Shown: piece by piece, positions 41,942-53,998 of the stretch
Numbering within the stretch: the stretch's first letter is position 1
Layout of the letters: each line of letters opens with the position of its first letter
NCBI GenBank assembly: GCA_034440615.1
Contig: JAOTOM010003819.1
Location: 96,001 to 160,000 of the forward strand
DNA from: Ashinkailepas kermadecensis
Lineage: Eukaryota; Arthropoda; Thecostraca; Neolepadidae
Direction: 5' to 3'
DNA length: 64,000 nt
Translations under genes and position numbers: made by a program
The notes under the pieces: model-generated
Told to the model about the DNA's origin: nothing
Seen by the model: only the letters and a program-made list of their open reading frames with translations
Databases searched by the model: none

Positions 41942-44547
41942 AGAAATGCCCATTGCGGCATGACGGTAACCTTAATGGGAGTAGTCCGAGTAGGCTCGGT
42001 AACCGGCACCAGTCGTGTGAGCTGCTGGAACCGCTAAAGGTCAGAATCAATATCATCACCAGATGCCCTGCCCAACATTGCTAGATTCTTCTCTCGATCT
42101 CTCTATATATACAACTCTCCGTCTCTCCGTCTCTCCATCTTTCCATCTCTCCATCTATCCATCTCTCTTCTCTTTATCTCTCGATCTCTCCATCTCGAAG
42201 TTATGTCGTGGAAAACGGGGGTGATCAGAACTTTGCAGCATGACTGGACTACACCGGTAAACCGGGACAGGACACATGCACATGTATGTATAAGATACGT
42301 ATGCATAAGACAATGCACCCCACTTTGACCACCACAACAGTCATTTTCAATATAGTACGGCCAGTCAGATTCTTCGGAGCATTGAAGAAAAAAGAACGTG
42401 CAAGGAACTTAATACGTTCAAAACCGAGTGTATCGCACGTAAAAACGCTCTGATGATGCTAGGATTAATCAACACAAATGTACCGCATAGAAGTCAGGAA
42501 GCCATACGCAAGCTGTGCTGCCCGTTTGCCAGACCACATTCAGTGTTCAAGCACATTGTATCGTGCACATTGCATTGTAAGCACATTGTGGTCCAGCCTT
42601 TGGTCCACACCTTATGCAAGACCAACATTCAATTGAAAGGGACTAGGGCTACTCGAACGGTTTAGGTCTCCAATAATTCTGCCATCTACGAAAATTTCAG
42701 AAGCTAGATTTGTGTTCGTTAACACGCGCCCTGGAGGGCCTCTGATAATTACGCGCACTGGAGGGGGGCGGATTCCGCCCCTAAGATCTCAGCTCTAGTA
42801 AAGCTGGAGGAACGAAATTCGTAGGGTGGATGGGCACGGTAGTGAACTCTATTGTGTGAATTTCGTGACCTTAGGTCAATATCTTCAAGGTCAAATGAGG
42901 TCAGATTTGCAAAATTTTCCGGTTTTGCGTGGCTTGGCTTGTCATCGTTATGGATCGCTGTGATTGTGTTTAAATGCTCAAAAATGGGCATAAATGATGT
43001 TTTGGACATTACTAATGATGCAATGCAGATGCTAGACCCAACATTTGACCTCAGGTCACCTATATAGCACCACTTTATCAGGTCAGTTACCTGTTCCAGT
43101 TACCGGAACCGGCCGGCCGCCCGACTGCTCCGTCGGGCAGCTCGGGCAATCGGCTTCGTGAAGAAGGGAGTGAAGTACATGAATAAAGTATGGAAACGCA
43201 ATGACAAACAGTACAAATGACAACCAGTAGCGCATTTATGGCAACATTCCAGTTGATCAAGTTTGGTTCCATTAACCTGTCATGAACTTGACCTGACTTG
43301 ACCTTGGTGACCTAGCATGACCTTGAAACTATACAGCATCTCAATATGCATCAAACAAGTCGCTAGTGTTGCCTAGAACACTTCCTTTTGTCAGTATACT
43401 GGAAGCGCATCAGCGCCGATTTTTGTGGTCTGGCGCTATAACATTTTTGACTTTAGCGGCCCCTAACTTGAAAAATTTTCGGCAGATTTCCATTTTCTTG
43501 CTTTAAACGACGCGCCATTCATTTCTAAGCAGGTACACCGAAAATCGCGTATATCGACCGGTAAAATGTGCAGTTATTTGCGAAAACCGGAGGGGTGGGC
43601 GGATTTCGCCCCCTCCGTGGTGTTAAAGCACGGAAGAGTGAGAGGTAACCTGTTCGAGGTGTAAAAATTAATTCACGGTCTGGATAAGGCAAACATCAAC
43701 ATATTATTTCACTTCAGTAGAAATTCGAACCGAGGACACACTTTTAAAATGAAGATCAAAAGATGCAGGACCTCTTTGAGATAACAATTTGGCATTAGAG
43801 TAATTAGGCAATTAGAGTAATTTGGCAATTAGGTCGTGGAACATGCAGCTACCAAATGATTGAGAGGTTGTCTGCCACTCAATTCCTTCAAGTATTGACT
43901 AGATCTACGCTTTGCAAATCGTGCCTTACAATATTCCTAATCACGAACGTCGAGACTATAATTGGGATCCGTTCAAGAGGAATAGTTCTCATTTCCGTAT
44001 GACTGTGCAGCGATAGCAGAAATTGCATGTGCGCCGTGTGCTCGCGATCTATTTGTTTGCTGTTTTTTTTACTTCATGATTGTCGATATCCTTGTGCTTT
44101 AGTCGCGTAACTCAGTTTCTTTTCTCACTGTGTAACACGTAAGCCGTACCCAGCTCTCATGAGGGGTTGACTGGGAGCTGGTACGGTCTCGCGAAATTTG
44201 TTCCCAATCTCAATACACCCTACGTGGTTTCTTGTGGCGAATGCATTCTGATTCTGATCTCTCCATCTCTCCATCTCACCATCTCTCTCACGTCGTATGG
44301 TCGTGAGGAAGCCGAAAGCTATCACGATCCGTATGTCGGTTTCAAAATCCTGTATAGTGAATGACCGTAGTTGTACGTACATACATCACATGTCATGTAC
44401 ATCATCACATGTACATCACATGTCCGTCAAACGGCGGCCGTCAGGTTCGGCAGTCGGCACAGCGCACGTCGGCACAGCGCACGAGTGCTCGAACGAGCTC
44501 GAACTTTGTCGAACAAACCCAAGGTTGTCGCCAACGAAGCTGCGCGA
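41942..44547. other. AT-richer sequence with dispersed-repeat fragments, no gene
   Basis: Contents: a CTCTCCATCT-type pyrimidine tract at about 42085-42200, a perfect AGGTCA direct repeat with four-base spacing at 42888-42903, TGACCTCAGGTCA-type sites at about 43045, and two GGGCGGATT(C/T)CGCCCC palindromes near 42775 and 43597. No coding region was recognised. Confidence 0.45.
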
Positions 44548-44815
44548 GCCTGGCAGTATCACACTGTCACGTGCTGGGCAGTATCACACTGTCACGTGCC
44601 TGGCAGTATCACACTGTCACGTGCTGGGCAGTATCACACTGTCACGTGCTGGGCAGTATCACACTGTCACGTGCCTGGCAGTATCACACTATCACGTGCC
44701 TGGCAGTATCACACTGTCACGTACCTGGCAGTATCACACTGTCACGTGCTTGGCAGTATCACACTGTCACGTGCCTGGCAGTATCACACTGTCACGTGCT
44801 GGGCCAGACTCGGGA
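44548..44815. repeat. 25-bp minisatellite carrying E-boxes, ten or eleven units
   Basis: Units are GGCAGTATCACACTGTCACG plus TGCCT or TGCTG. Nearly every unit holds CACGTG. A related 60-bp duplication with CCAGACTCGGG and GATATCAGCAAATAAC follows at about 44800-44887. Confidence 0.95.
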
Positions 44816-44887
44816 GATATCAGCAAATAACTGGCAGTATCGCACTGTCACATGCTGGGCCAGACTCGGGCGATATCAGCAAATAAC

Positions 44888-46334
44888 CACATGAGAGAAC
44901 CGCAAACACTGCGGCAGATCAAACGGTCAGAAAATGACAGGCAAACACGTCATGTCGCCAACAGACATGGTACGTCGCTGCCCTGAGGACAGACTGGCAA
45001 TACGTGCCGTGGCCGATGGCACGTCGTTTCTCCAGATGAGACGACTGACCGTGGGCGGCGGGCGACCGTGTTTAACCCTACCATCGTGCCAGCCGACATA
45101 AGTCACGCCGGTCGCCCTGCCAGCGTAACAGCCGGTCAGTGCACGGCCCCGGCCGTGACGCATGCTGAGCAATTGGCGGGTCTGGGGGCGGTGCTGCGGT
45201 GGGGGGGGGGGGGGGGGTGGGGGTGGGGGTGGGGGCGGGGGCGGGGGGGGGGGGGGGGGTGGGGGGGGGCGGGGGCGGGGGTGGCGTAAAGCAGGCCGGC
45301 GCAGGCCGGGGCGGCGCCGGGAGGGGACCGACTGTTCGCGGGGCGGGGCGGGGCGCGGCGGAGGCGGAGCGGGGGCAGCGGCCGAGTGGAGGCGAGGATG
45401 ACGTCAGCTGCTGGCTAACACGGACAGCGACGCCAGCAGGCGTGGGCTGACGCTGGCGGCGTGGGCAGCTCCAGGCGAAACGAATCTGAGCGATAGGAAT
45501 CCTCCGTCCTATCAATCTGAAAACATGCCTTCCACCGACGCTGCTGCCAGATCTTTGGCAGCATCACGCATAGTGTCCCGGAATAGCCCGGGTGAAGTTT
45601 ATTTTCGGAAGGAGAGCGGCAAATGGAGACGTTCAATGATCAGCTTGCGTTTAATCTTCTAAGCAGTTTGACTTTTGCTGTTGGATGCCACTGGTGGTGG
45701 ATCAGGTTTTGTGGGCGCGTTGCCCACTGTGCTACGCTGTGCCCGTACCTGGGTATAGGAACAGCCCGAACAGCCAGAACCACTGCTAGGATCATATGAG
45801 CCATTGTTCACGAGGAACATATGCGTAGCAGTTCATGCAGTAGATGTGGGCACCTTATTTTGCTAAGGAGGTTGTAACATTAGCGCAAGGGCGCTACATG
45901 GTATTTGACAAATGGCACTTGCCCTACCATATTACACCAGATTCCTACAGAGGCAATCGATGGATAATACAATATATTGAACACTATGTTCATGCTAAAC
46001 AGTAATATGACAAACAATGTCAAGCATGTCATTGGATGCCAAAATTTCAGAATCTTCTAAAACCATGCCCCTAAATTAAATGCACATATGTACACAGACA
46101 AATGAATAAAATCGATCCCTTGACTGATGAAGAGCCGAGGCGTTCATCCGTGCTGCGATCCCTCGGGCAGGGGCAGAGCTAGTCTCCGCCGAGCACATTG
46201 TAGGCCTGGGCCGATCAGGCAGCGCCGTACCCACAAATGCCACAGGACTCTCTCCCTCTCCCCGCTCTGCTCCTCACGCGCGCCGGAGAGATCGATGAAG
46301 ACGTGGGCCCGCCATAGCTAGGTCACACGAAAGG
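44888..46334. other. GC-rich island then AT-rich sequence, no gene
   Basis: The island (about 44990-45500) includes the long G-tract at 45199-45290. From about 45650 the sequence is AT-richer and unique. Open frames in the G-rich part are low-complexity artefacts. Confidence 0.45.
45199..45290. repeat. G-tract with quadruplex-forming pattern
   Basis: Runs of five or more G separated by single T or C bases continue for about 90 bp on the plus strand. Confidence 0.9.
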
Positions 46335-46850
46335 GCGCCAAGGCAGCTGGACGGCACGAGGGGACTGTGCGGCAGCTGGACGGCACGAGGGGATGGTGCG
46401 GCAGCTGAACGGCACGAGGGGATTGTGCGACAGCTGGACGGCACGAGGGGATGGTGCGGCAGCTGGACGGCACGAGGGGATGGTACGGCAGCTGGACGGC
46501 ACGAGGGGATGGCGCGGCAGCTGGACGGCACGAGGGGATGGCGCGGCAGCTGAACGGCACGAGGGGATGGTGCGGCAGCTGGACGGCACGAGGGGATGGC
46601 GCGGCAGCTGGATGGCACGAGGGGATGGTGCAGCGGCTGGACGGTACGAGGGGATGATGCGGCAGCTCGGCGGCACGAGGGGATGGTGCGGAAGCTGGAC
46701 GGTACGAGGAGATTGTGCGGCGCCTGGACGGCACGAGGGGATGGCGCGGCAGCTGGACGGCACGAGGGATGGTGCGGAAGCTGGACGGCATGAGGGGATG
46801 GTGTAGCAGCTCGGCAGCATAAGGGGATGGTGCGGTAGTTGGGTAAAGTT
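46335..46850. repeat. 29-bp minisatellite, about 17 units
   Basis: Units are GGCACGAGGGGATGGTGCGG plus CAGCTGGAC with scattered changes. Open frames on both strands are artefacts. Confidence 0.95.
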
Positions 46851-47439
46851 CCTCCCCCATTAGCAGTAACCGGTCGTGGGCGTCTTGCAGTGTCGTTTTG
46901 TACAAGATACATTAGACATTGAGCCATCGTATTTCTTCTTCTCAAGACTTCTTAGGCCTTCACAAATTACAAATGTTGGTCAAAGGCGACGTGACGCACA
47001 ATTCGAGAACATTTTTTGCGTTTTTCGTTTGTCCGTTCAGTGGTTGCGCGCCTCGTCAGATATGCTGCACGTGAATACTGACCATGAGCCAGATTGGATT
47101 ATGCACATACCCTTCCGCCACCCAGCATAACGCTTCAGTCAATGAATCACTTAGCATCCAGAAGGTGATCCGAAACACGACATGTATTTATGAACGCAGC
47201 CCCGCGTGTGCCTCCCCAGTCCATCAGCGCAATTCGGTTCCATGTTCATTTGTTGCGACGATCATGCAACACTTCGTAGCTTTTGCATGCCATCAAAAAT
47301 AATAATAATACTGTACAAGGATGAAAATCAAGTGTAACTCGATCGGTTGAAAAAGCATCTGCTGAATGCCGCAAGCTCAATATCTCATCACTTAGCAGAA
47401 CGTAGCCTAAAGAAACAGCAGAGCGCTCTTTACGGCAGC
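46851..47439. other. Unique sequence, nothing recognised
   Basis: No domain, repeat or RNA gene was seen. Confidence 0.4.
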
Positions 47440-47625
47440 AGAATCCCTCCCCGAGCGGTGAGTCTCCCCCAAGCATTGAGCCCCTCCCAGGGCGGTGAGC
47501 CCTCCTCGAGCGGCAGGTCCCTCCCCGAGAAGTGAGCCCTCCTCGAGCGGTGAGGTATCTCCCAGAGGCGAGCCCCCCCCGAGCGGCGAGGTACCTCCCC
47601 GAGCGGTCTGAACCCCTCTCCGGAC
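47440..47625. repeat. Degenerate tandem repeat of about 20 bp
   Basis: CCCCGAGCGGTGAG and CCTCGAGCGGCGAG variants recur about eight times. They lie downstream of the possible exon donor at 47722. Confidence 0.7.
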
Positions 47626-47722
47626 GTGCTCTCCGTATCGGCACAACCAACTCTAATACGGAGCGGGCCCAGGGCAGAGGGAGGGCAGAGGTAGGCACGC
47701 GTCGGAGGACAGCCAGTCTCAC

Positions 47723-47782
47723 CGGACGAACGTCTCCGTCACTGTGGTGGCGAGACCGCTTGCGCCGGAGCCTCTTGAACAT
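47723..47782 (-). CDS. Possible first coding exon beside a CGG-repeat leader
   Basis: On the minus strand the first ATG after a GGC/CGG-repeat leader is at 47782 in a good start context (ACCATG). It opens a frame reading MFKRLRRKRSRHHSDGDVRP, a short basic N-terminus, and then meets a strong donor, CGTCCG|GTGAGAC, in phase 0. The leader carries about 13 GGC triplets at 47862-47901, and the sequence upstream on that strand is a CpG-rich island, as expected of a promoter region. I do not recognise the protein and could not find a following exon; much of it would lie at lower coordinates among repeats. Confidence 0.38.
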
Positions 47783-47858
47783 GGTCTGGGCGGCGGCGGC
47801 GGGCTGCGTCACAGGCCACTCGTGGCCGCTCGCTAGCAGTTGATGCACTGTGGCGGGC

Positions 47859-47861
<3 letters not shown>

Positions 47862-47901
<40 letters not shown>
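47862..47901. repeat. Trinucleotide (GCC)n repeat, about 13 units
   Basis: GCC repeated on the plus strand, ending in CGGGCC. It lies 80 bp upstream of the ATG of the possible minus-strand exon. Confidence 0.97.
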
Positions 47902-48720
47902 CGGGCCGCTATCGATTTTCGAAGACGCACAACAGACTAGAAGAACGGAAAATCGCCGGAAAAGGAGAGCTGGGAGGTCAGCGGCTCTTGACAGGCTCCA
48001 GATCCCGCGGAGCTCTCGCCACGGCCGGAAAGATGAACAGCTGATGAGGGGGGGGGGGGGCAAGTGGCGCAGACGACGGCTTAACTGGCGGAAGCGACAG
48101 GCCAGTTGCGCTCATTTAGCAGGGAGGGAGGAATGGCGCTGCGCTGAAGGTACCCGACCTTGGGTCTGACAAGACTGCCCGCCGCGGCCGTCATCCGCAC
48201 CCAGCATGTCGTTCGGAATACCGATCGGCGACAAGTGGCTTGTCACCCGCATCCGCCGTCAGGGCGCCGCCAGCGCTCGCTGCCGCCGCCATCTCCCGAC
48301 CGTCTCGCGCCGTCCGCCGGCATCTCCCGCGACTGCCGCCGCGCCACACACCGCGACCGCCACCCGGAACACGCGACCGGCGGCAGGCCGCGTGGACGAT
48401 GATGGTCGCGAGTCTGCAGGCCGGCCGCGAGGCTTAGAATATTGATTCTGGACTGATGCCACAGTGCGGACGGCAGCGACGCCCCACTTCGACGCCCCAC
48501 TTCGACGCGCCGTCCAGCCGGCTAGTGTGCGCGCCGACCGCCAGGCGGCGGCAGCGGCCGGCGCGGCCGGCGCGGCCCGCACGCTGCGGCCGCCGCTCGT
48601 GAGATATCAATCAGACGCCGCGGCCGGATCACTTGGCGTCGCCGCGACTGAGCGGCCGCTTTGGCAAGCGCCTGGGCGGTCCAGTTGCTGACCGGCCGCC
48701 GCGAGAGGGGGTACGGCTGA
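47902..48720. promoter_or_regulatory. CpG-rich island, possible promoter region
   Basis: The stretch is very GC- and CpG-rich, most strongly at 48160-48680, and contrasts with AT-richer flanks. Open frames overlap on both strands as expected of such composition. Placement upstream of the possible minus-strand first exon suggests a promoter; no TATA or initiator was identified. Confidence 0.35.
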
Positions 48721-50168
48721 AATGACAAGCGAGCCCACTCAATAGCCGAAATGCAATCTTCGAGACTGTGTCGATCTGTCTCCCCCGAGCGTACCAAATG
48801 GTGGAACTATTCGGATCAAAAGACCGTCCATCTGTTTCGAGCGACATGAAAGCACCTCCGGATGGCTGCATTATTCTAGTTATTAGCGGGTTAATGATCT
48901 GTATAGGAGCACTTACTGAATTATTGCGCATGACAATTTGGAGCACGTTACGGGACTGGCGTACTTACACACTGCGGTTGCGGTTTACCCCATGAAACAC
49001 GGCCATACCACCCAAGCCATCTTACTTTTAGGGACGATAATTCGCACGCTTTCTCTGAAGGCTGACTGATCTTCTCTCAGAATCCATCTCAACTGATCCC
49101 ATCTCAGAAAATCAATCGTCTCCATCCCCGCGGCTTTCTGGGAACTTCCCATGACCAATTTCACGGCATGTGCCCGGGAATGACTGGAACGGAACGGAGC
49201 CACCGGACCCGCGCAAAGCCATCATCTATAGCCACATTTAACTGCGATTGTTGATCACGCTCCCCGTCCAGCGGCGCACGAGCACGTCTAGTGTCCGCAC
49301 TCGCCACCGCTGCCGTGTCCAACCCAACCACAAACGAGCAGCTACGCACAGAACAGTGGTGCAAAAAACACCTTGAGCTGCCCGTAGCGCGACCCCGATA
49401 AGGCTGTAGTCATCAGAGAAAGCCAGCTTGGCTCATAGCAGGTCTGAACGACAGCAGTTCTGCTAGACGGCAGGTCTGCCCGACAGTAGATCAGTCGTCG
49501 GACATCAATGCATCATGCACGTGCAGGGTGCGGGGGCTACAAAGGAACAAAGGTTCGCCAGATGGCTTGTCAAGTCATAATTAATACATTTTTTTATTTT
49601 TTTATTTTAAGACACGTGTTGTGTTGGTGTATTGATAGTATTGATGGCACCACGCCCAATGTTAATTTGGCGATCCACCCCCTCCATGCCTTCCAGATTG
49701 AAAATGGAACTTCATCCAATACTGCATCAGGCTTCAGATGAGAGCTCGTGGCTCCAAAATATTGCGATATTTGGGAACTTACAGGCCGTTACATATGCAT
49801 TTTCAGCGTGTACATCCATTCCACAGAGCGTTGTGTGTACAGGAGAGGCTCATCTGACATGGGGCCTGGCGGAGAGCCGAGCATGGGTGCGGCTGGCGGC
49901 CGCCGCACCTGGAAGTGACATTGCCCTGGCACTGGGCCGTCGCATTACCATACGACATGCACCGGAGAGCGTAGGTCGGCCATAAGTGGACCGGCAGCAG
50001 TGGTTCGCTGACAGCCACCAGGGGAGGGGGCAGGCCGTGTCGTGCCGACAGCCACCAGGGGGGGGGGGAGGGGGCAGGCCGTGTCGTGCAGGCGCGGCTG
50101 GAATGCTGCCATGGGCGTCAGGACTGCCGTCAGGACTGCCGTCAGGACAGCTCACTGTAATAGACACC
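48721..50168. other. Unique sequence, no gene recognised
   Basis: A duplicated GACAGCCACCAGGGG plus GGCAGGCCGTGTCGTGC segment lies at about 50008-50092, and GTCAGGACTGCC is repeated at 50119-50150. Nothing else was supported. Confidence 0.4.
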
Positions 50169-50180
50169 GCACGCTGTCGT

Positions 50181-50221
50181 TGTTGGTTGGTTATTGGTTT
50201 TACGACACGTCGACCGTTGAG
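50181..50221 (-). mobile_element. Tail-only SINE insertion, 41 bp
   Basis: On the minus strand it reads CGACGTGTCGTAAAACCAAT followed by AACCAACCAACA, nearly the same as the last 40 bases of the full-length SINE at 16467-16625. It is flanked by perfect 12-bp copies of GCACGCTGTCGT at 50169-50180 and 50222-50233. Confidence 0.86.
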
Positions 50222-50239
50222 GCACGCTGTCGTCACCGA

Positions 50240-50395
50240 CACTCTCGCGGCCGACGGACGATACCCTAACCGCCGTAACGTAACGCGCGCGGTGTCTACA
50301 CCCGACACCCTAGCCGCCGTAACGTAACGCGAGCGGTCGGAGGCCGGCGGTCGACACCCTAGCCGCCGTAACGTAACGCGCGCGGTCGGTTGGCA
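50240..50395. repeat. Irregular tandem repeat with GTAACGTAACGCGCGCGG core
   Basis: Three units share CACCCTAGCCGCCGTAACGT and AACGCGCGCGGT; the spacing is about 50-65 bp. The core resembles that of the array at 53366-53585. Confidence 0.88.
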
Positions 50396-51344
50396 CCAGA
50401 GATGGCAAATACCAAAAATTGGGACTGAAGACCGGGACCGGCTGGTCTGATGGCACCACGCCAGGTTGAGGCCCCGTTAAATGAACTGAGGCCCCGTTAA
50501 ATGAACTGAGGCCCAGTCAATAGACAAGTTCTTTAAACATTCAGTTTTTGCACATCAAGAAGCACCATTGTTTTTTTGTTTAATTAAGGTAATGTGGGCA
50601 GTCCACATCACCTTGGAAAGCCTCATTCATGAATGTGGATTAAAAATAAATATCTTATCTAAACTTCCTGTTTTAATTGACAGGTACCTATTAATGGCAA
50701 AAAGATGACGTTCACAAAACAAATCCGAAAACGCACATTATAAGTCAAGGAAGCAGCACAATTAAGACTAGGTACGCAGATGACAAGCTTTTAATCATTC
50801 AGCTTTGAATCACCTGTAAAATGGTGTATGATGCATTTAACAAACACACCATACCACTGCCGGATTCTGACATCTAAACTGAACAATTTCACCGATCAAA
50901 CACGAAATTCTACACAAGCAACACAAAAGCATTACACCTATGACTTAAAGGAGACTAATTATTTTCCTGCCTACTTTTAGCTACATGTGATAAAATACCT
51001 ACTTTTGTATTATTTATGTCCTGTACAATAATGCCTATATTGCGTATTTTGCAGGCACGTACTGGGTAATTGGGAATAACCACATATGCGTATTTTACCA
51101 CATAAGAAATATTGGATACGTAGGACGGAGACATCAGAAATGGATGCTTCTTAGAATAGCTCTATAGAAACCCATCAAATAGTACCGAAACAGCAAAATA
51201 TTACAAATGCAGTGCATTTAGTCCACGATTAATAACAACCCATGCCTAAATGGTCTGCATTACTATTGCTGCCTGCGTCGCGTTTGTCTTCCGCCTGCAC
51301 TCTGATTCTAAGTCTTCTTTCGTTGTAACTATGAACTGCCTGGC
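50396..51344. other. AT-rich unique sequence
   Basis: Only a small AGGCCCCGTTAAATGAACTG duplication at about 50470-50510 was noted. Confidence 0.4.
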
Positions 51345-51530
51345 TAGACCGTTGTAACTATGAACTGCCTGGCTAGACCGTTGTAACTATGAACTGCCTG
51401 GCTAGACCGTTGTAACTATGAACTGCCTGGCTAGACCGTTGTAACTATGAACTGCCTGGCTAGACCGTTGTAACTATGAACTGCCTGGCTAGACCGTTGT
51501 AACTATGAACTGCCTGGCTAGACCGTTGCA
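51345..51530. repeat. 29-bp minisatellite, six to seven identical units
   Basis: GTTGTAACTATGAACTGCCT plus GGCTAGACC repeated with no differences seen. Confidence 0.97.
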
Positions 51531-53365
51531 TCACGCAATCATTAATAGTCAGCAATGAAGTCCAAAAGTACCAGGTACCAATCGCAAGCTAAGCTAAAAA
51601 CGCATCACCATCATTAAACAAAGATGGCTCAAAAGAGGGTGGCATAGACAGCTGCAGGAATGCGACCATTAGCTGGTGACGTAGTACAATTATATACGGT
51701 GAAACCTGTCGACAGTTTTGCCATGGGATACCGTTGTTTGTGTATACATTGAAGCTGCTTAGGTGTGCTTTCAGTCCATGTATATTTCTCAGGCACCATT
51801 CTGGCACGCTGTATTAGCTTGGTGGCATTACCTCTCCTGACCCTTTACTTTATCTCATGACGTCACATACTGGTTACCATCAGAAATCAAGGTCGAAGCT
51901 TTGGGCAGGGGGTTGTCATTATTTGGGCGTTAATGGCGTACTAATATCATTCTGGAAGGAGCTGGGTTGGCGCAGGTTCAGAATGTCCAAGCTTCCGAAC
52001 TCAGATCCAGTAAGCAAGACGTGGCTTGTGAAACGATGGCCGACCCGAACATGAATCGTTTTCGATCATTGACGCCGATATTGGTAAAACATTTTAATAG
52101 TGATCCGCTTTAAATACATTCTTCAGAATAATATTAGACGAATACGTTTACATTCAATCATATTATTTCGCTTTGCCTATTGATTTAAATTAAATGGGCC
52201 AAAAAAGAAGCTTTCCAAGATTACCTATTATTTACTTTTCAGGAACTCAAGTCCTTAAGCAAGCTTTGAATGGTGGTGGTAGCATTTAATGGGAGGTAAT
52301 TATGTTGTTGGGCCTTTGGTTCTGAACCATTTATCCGATGTATGATGCTGTTCCAAAGTTGGATTTGCTGTGAATGCGCTCACTGATGATTCAGTACTAT
52401 ATTTATATGCTCAGTACTTTACAGTTAACACAAAATTCTCTTAATATCAAGGAGTGTAGTATGAGGATAAAAACAGCGCAGCAACCCGTTGCACGGCTGA
52501 GCATGAAGTATAGGTTGTATTGTAGGGGATGTAACGCGAAGTTTGTAGAATGAACAATATTTATTTTTTAATTGTAAATCTAGTAGTAGAGTGACGGCCA
52601 TCTTCGATATTGTATGCAGCATATTAGTCAACGACGAATGAATCAAACCTTGTCCGTCGTGGCAATTTTGTTATTGTCAATTTTACTGTCTATTGATTAG
52701 GAAGGCTAGTATTAAGCTATGCATTTTACAAGGTGCATAACTTTGTCATTTTGTTGCAACTATGAAAACCTGACAATAAAAAAAATATATATTTCCGTAG
52801 AGAATGCTTGTTTACCCCTTTCTTTGTCAATAAACCAATTTTAAATAAAGTAACGTCCATTGCTTATACAGCCATACACAAGAAACAATGGTATTGGTAC
52901 ATCATCATAATACAATCCGTTACAATGCTAGTGTGATGCCATGTGTAATTTATTCGAATTTTAGCCTGGCCCCAGCCATATTCCACTTTTCAATGTGCGG
53001 TGAAACCAACTGGCTTTTTTTGCTTTATTGCACTTGCAAGTCTTACTTTTGAATGCGCTATTTCATGAGAATGTTTGAGCCATCATCCACTAACATTGAT
53101 AATGTTGTTTTCAGAAATTAGCATGTCAAAATATTTTAAATACTTCAGGATTTACCACCAAATCGTTCAACGTGTAAGACAGACGTCCTGGCTGGAAGGC
53201 CAAAATATGCCTCATAGGATGCATGATTTGATTATTAGGGTTTTTACGAAGTTAGTAGTTTTTTAAAAAAATAAAATAAAGCCAAACGAAAGACAAATCA
53301 AAAAGTCCGTCAGTCCAGACCAGGCTTTCGGTCCTTCCATTTGCCACCTCTAGTTGTACCACGCG
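51531..53365. other. AT-rich unique sequence, no gene
   Basis: This is the longest AT-rich stretch in the window. No exon with splice borders, RNA gene or repeat array was recognised. Confidence 0.4.
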
Positions 53366-53585
53366 CGCGCGACACTCGTGCCGCTGCAACGTAACGCGCG
53401 CGACACTGGCCGCTGCAAGGTAACGCGCGCGACACTCGGGCCGCTGCAACGTAACGCGTGCGACACTCGTGCCGCTGCAACGTAACGCGCGCGACACTGG
53501 CCGCTGCAAGGTAACGCGCGCGACACTCGGGCCGCTGCAACGTAACGCGCGCGACACTCGGGCCGCTGCAACGTAACGCGCGCGC
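53366..53585. repeat. About 31-bp minisatellite, seven units
   Basis: Units are GCGCGCGACACTCGGGCCGC plus TGCAACGTAAC, with a shorter form (CTGGCC, AAGG). Minus-strand open frames are artefacts. Confidence 0.95.
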
Positions 53586-53998
53586 GGTCAGCCCTCTGCA
53601 CAACGGCCGGCACGCTAATGGGCCAATGCTACCGGAATGACGCTGCCGGCCTGATGGCGTTAAGCACAGCGCCTGCTCACTTGCGAGGCGGGACGGCCAC
53701 GCGCCGTGCGGTGGTGACGCCGGCGGCCGGCAGCCTTGAATTAATGTGCATCAGCAGGCAGGGCTCTCGGCGGCGGCGGCGGCGGCGGCGTGCCACACGT
53801 GCCTGCAAGATGTGTCGACGGGCGGTGCAGCTGTACTGCGCTGTACTGATGCAGCTGATGTGCAGCTGTACTGCGCACGTCAGCTCGCTGCCACAGCCGC
53901 CGCTCGATACTGACCGTCTGGGCTCTGACGGGCTGCACACGGCACCGGCAGCCACCCTGCAGCGTCCCTGCAGCCACCCTGCAGCGTCCCTGCAGGTC
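53586..53998. other. GC-rich spacer, no gene
   Basis: A short (CGG)n run is at about 53769-53789 and a CACCCTGCAGCGTCCCTGCA duplication at about 53954-53995. Confidence 0.4.
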
